Positions 63,549 to 64,000 of a stretch of 64,000 nt of DNA are shown here, in pieces (position 1 is the stretch's first letter; every line of letters starts with the position of its first letter). The DNA is from JARRNE01 sp963824085 (lineage in GTDB: Bacteria > Pseudomonadota > Gammaproteobacteria > Chromatiales > Chromatiaceae), in contig CAWGNT010000013.1 in NCBI GenBank assembly GCA_963824085.1, forward strand, positions 124,001 to 188,000. The letters are read 5' to 3'. The notes beneath the pieces were generated by a model. That model had not been told where the DNA came from. It made no database searches and was given only the letters and a program-made list of their open reading frames with translations. The position numbers and the translations under genes are program-made.

Positions 63549-64000
63549 GGAGCTCTCCCCTTCTCTCAAAGTTGGATGATACCGGCGGAAATTCGGACGG
63601 GGATCGGGCGAGCGACAGGCATAGCGAGGGATTTCACGGTGCCTTGAGCTTAGGCGATTTCTGTCAAATCCTGCGCAATTCGGTACATGATTTTCCGGCA
63701 ATCGCCTTTCGGGATCCGGCGCTCGGGCCGACGAATGACATTCACGCCGGCTTCCCCCCTCGGCAGTCTGCAGAAGCGTGCCAGGCGCGTTCTGTCTTGC
63801 CAAGATCCGCAATCGGAACTCTTAAAGTGTCGCCTAATATATCACGAAGCCGGGGGGATCAGACGATTTGCCGGCTTTGCGCGCGGTGCCGCGGCTTCGC
63901 ACCAGGCAATTCGTTACACCTTGCCTGCATCAGGTGCGGCGCGGCGTCGAGCCTACCTGGATCTGTTCGCGGCACGTTCTGACAGGCCGTACCCTGCCCA
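63549..64000. other. Window end without a gene
   Basis: About 450 bases upstream of prk. No supported gene. An AT-rich stretch near 63815-63850 (minus reading GATATATTAGGCGACAC) is a plausible promoter area for prk; no CbbR site could be assigned by eye. Confidence 0.45.

Overview
The window reads as a chromosomal segment of a GC-rich (roughly 60-65% by eye) gammaproteobacterial chemolithoautotroph that oxidises sulfur. The rhodanese-tusA-dsrE2 cluster (39.9-41.1 kb) is the sulfur-trafficking module of sulfur-oxidising bacteria. A proteobacterial-type phosphoribulokinase (62.7-63.5 kb) implies the Calvin cycle. EpmA/EpmB/EF-P, ExoI, CysG, a FimX-like protein and the miaB-phoH-ybeY-corC and rpsP-rimM-trmD-rplS operons point to Gammaproteobacteria. 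The Mrp-type cation/proton antiporter would suit a salt- or pH-stressed habitat. No tRNA, rRNA, CRISPR array, insertion sequence or prophage was recognised; the segment looks like stable core genome with lineage-specific patches.

Layout. 0-9.8 kb: Cu/Zn superoxide dismutase, a PAS/sigma54 activator behind a perfect 14-bp inverted repeat, a CBS protein, a gene-poor 1.2-kb patch, an MltD-like lytic transglycosylase, a penicillin-acylase-family hydrolase, a hibernation factor fused to a cold-shock domain, and a tandem universal stress protein. 9.9-17.6 kb: a nine-gene, minus-strand, translationally coupled Mrp-like operon whose last subunit is fused to a peptidoglycan-binding domain and lacks the TM5 glutamate of its relatives. 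18-32 kb: DUF502 and DUF2333 membrane proteins, fructokinase, a dynamin-like GTPase, an RND efflux pair with an unusual cytoplasmic tail, two secreted proteins, and a ParA / Met-rich membrane protein / 5'-nucleotidase row. 33-42.5 kb: FimX-like c-di-GMP effector, the EF-P modification trio, siroheme synthase, the sulfur-relay cluster and a FadL porin.

42.8-53.9 kb: the S16-RimM-TrmD-L19 operon, ExoI, and a run of mostly minus-strand small or accessory genes (PCuAC-like protein, ankyrin lipoprotein, 2OG oxygenase, CreA, FAD oxidoreductase, BASS transporter). 53.9-58.1 kb: a gene-poor patch with one broken-looking coding fragment, then a class III ribonucleotide reductase locus in which the glycyl-radical domain appears to be a separate 60-residue protein; two NrdR-box-like palindromes 31 bp apart precede it. 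58.2-64 kb: miaB-phoH-ybeY-corC-DUF4124, convergent with phosphoribulokinase, and a gene-free right end.

Genes of one pathway sit together: EpmB and EpmA modify the EF-P encoded between them; RimM, TrmD, S16 and L19 serve ribosome and tRNA maturation; Rhd, TusA and DsrE2 pass persulfide sulfur; NrdD, its radical-domain partner and NrdG supply dNTPs without oxygen.
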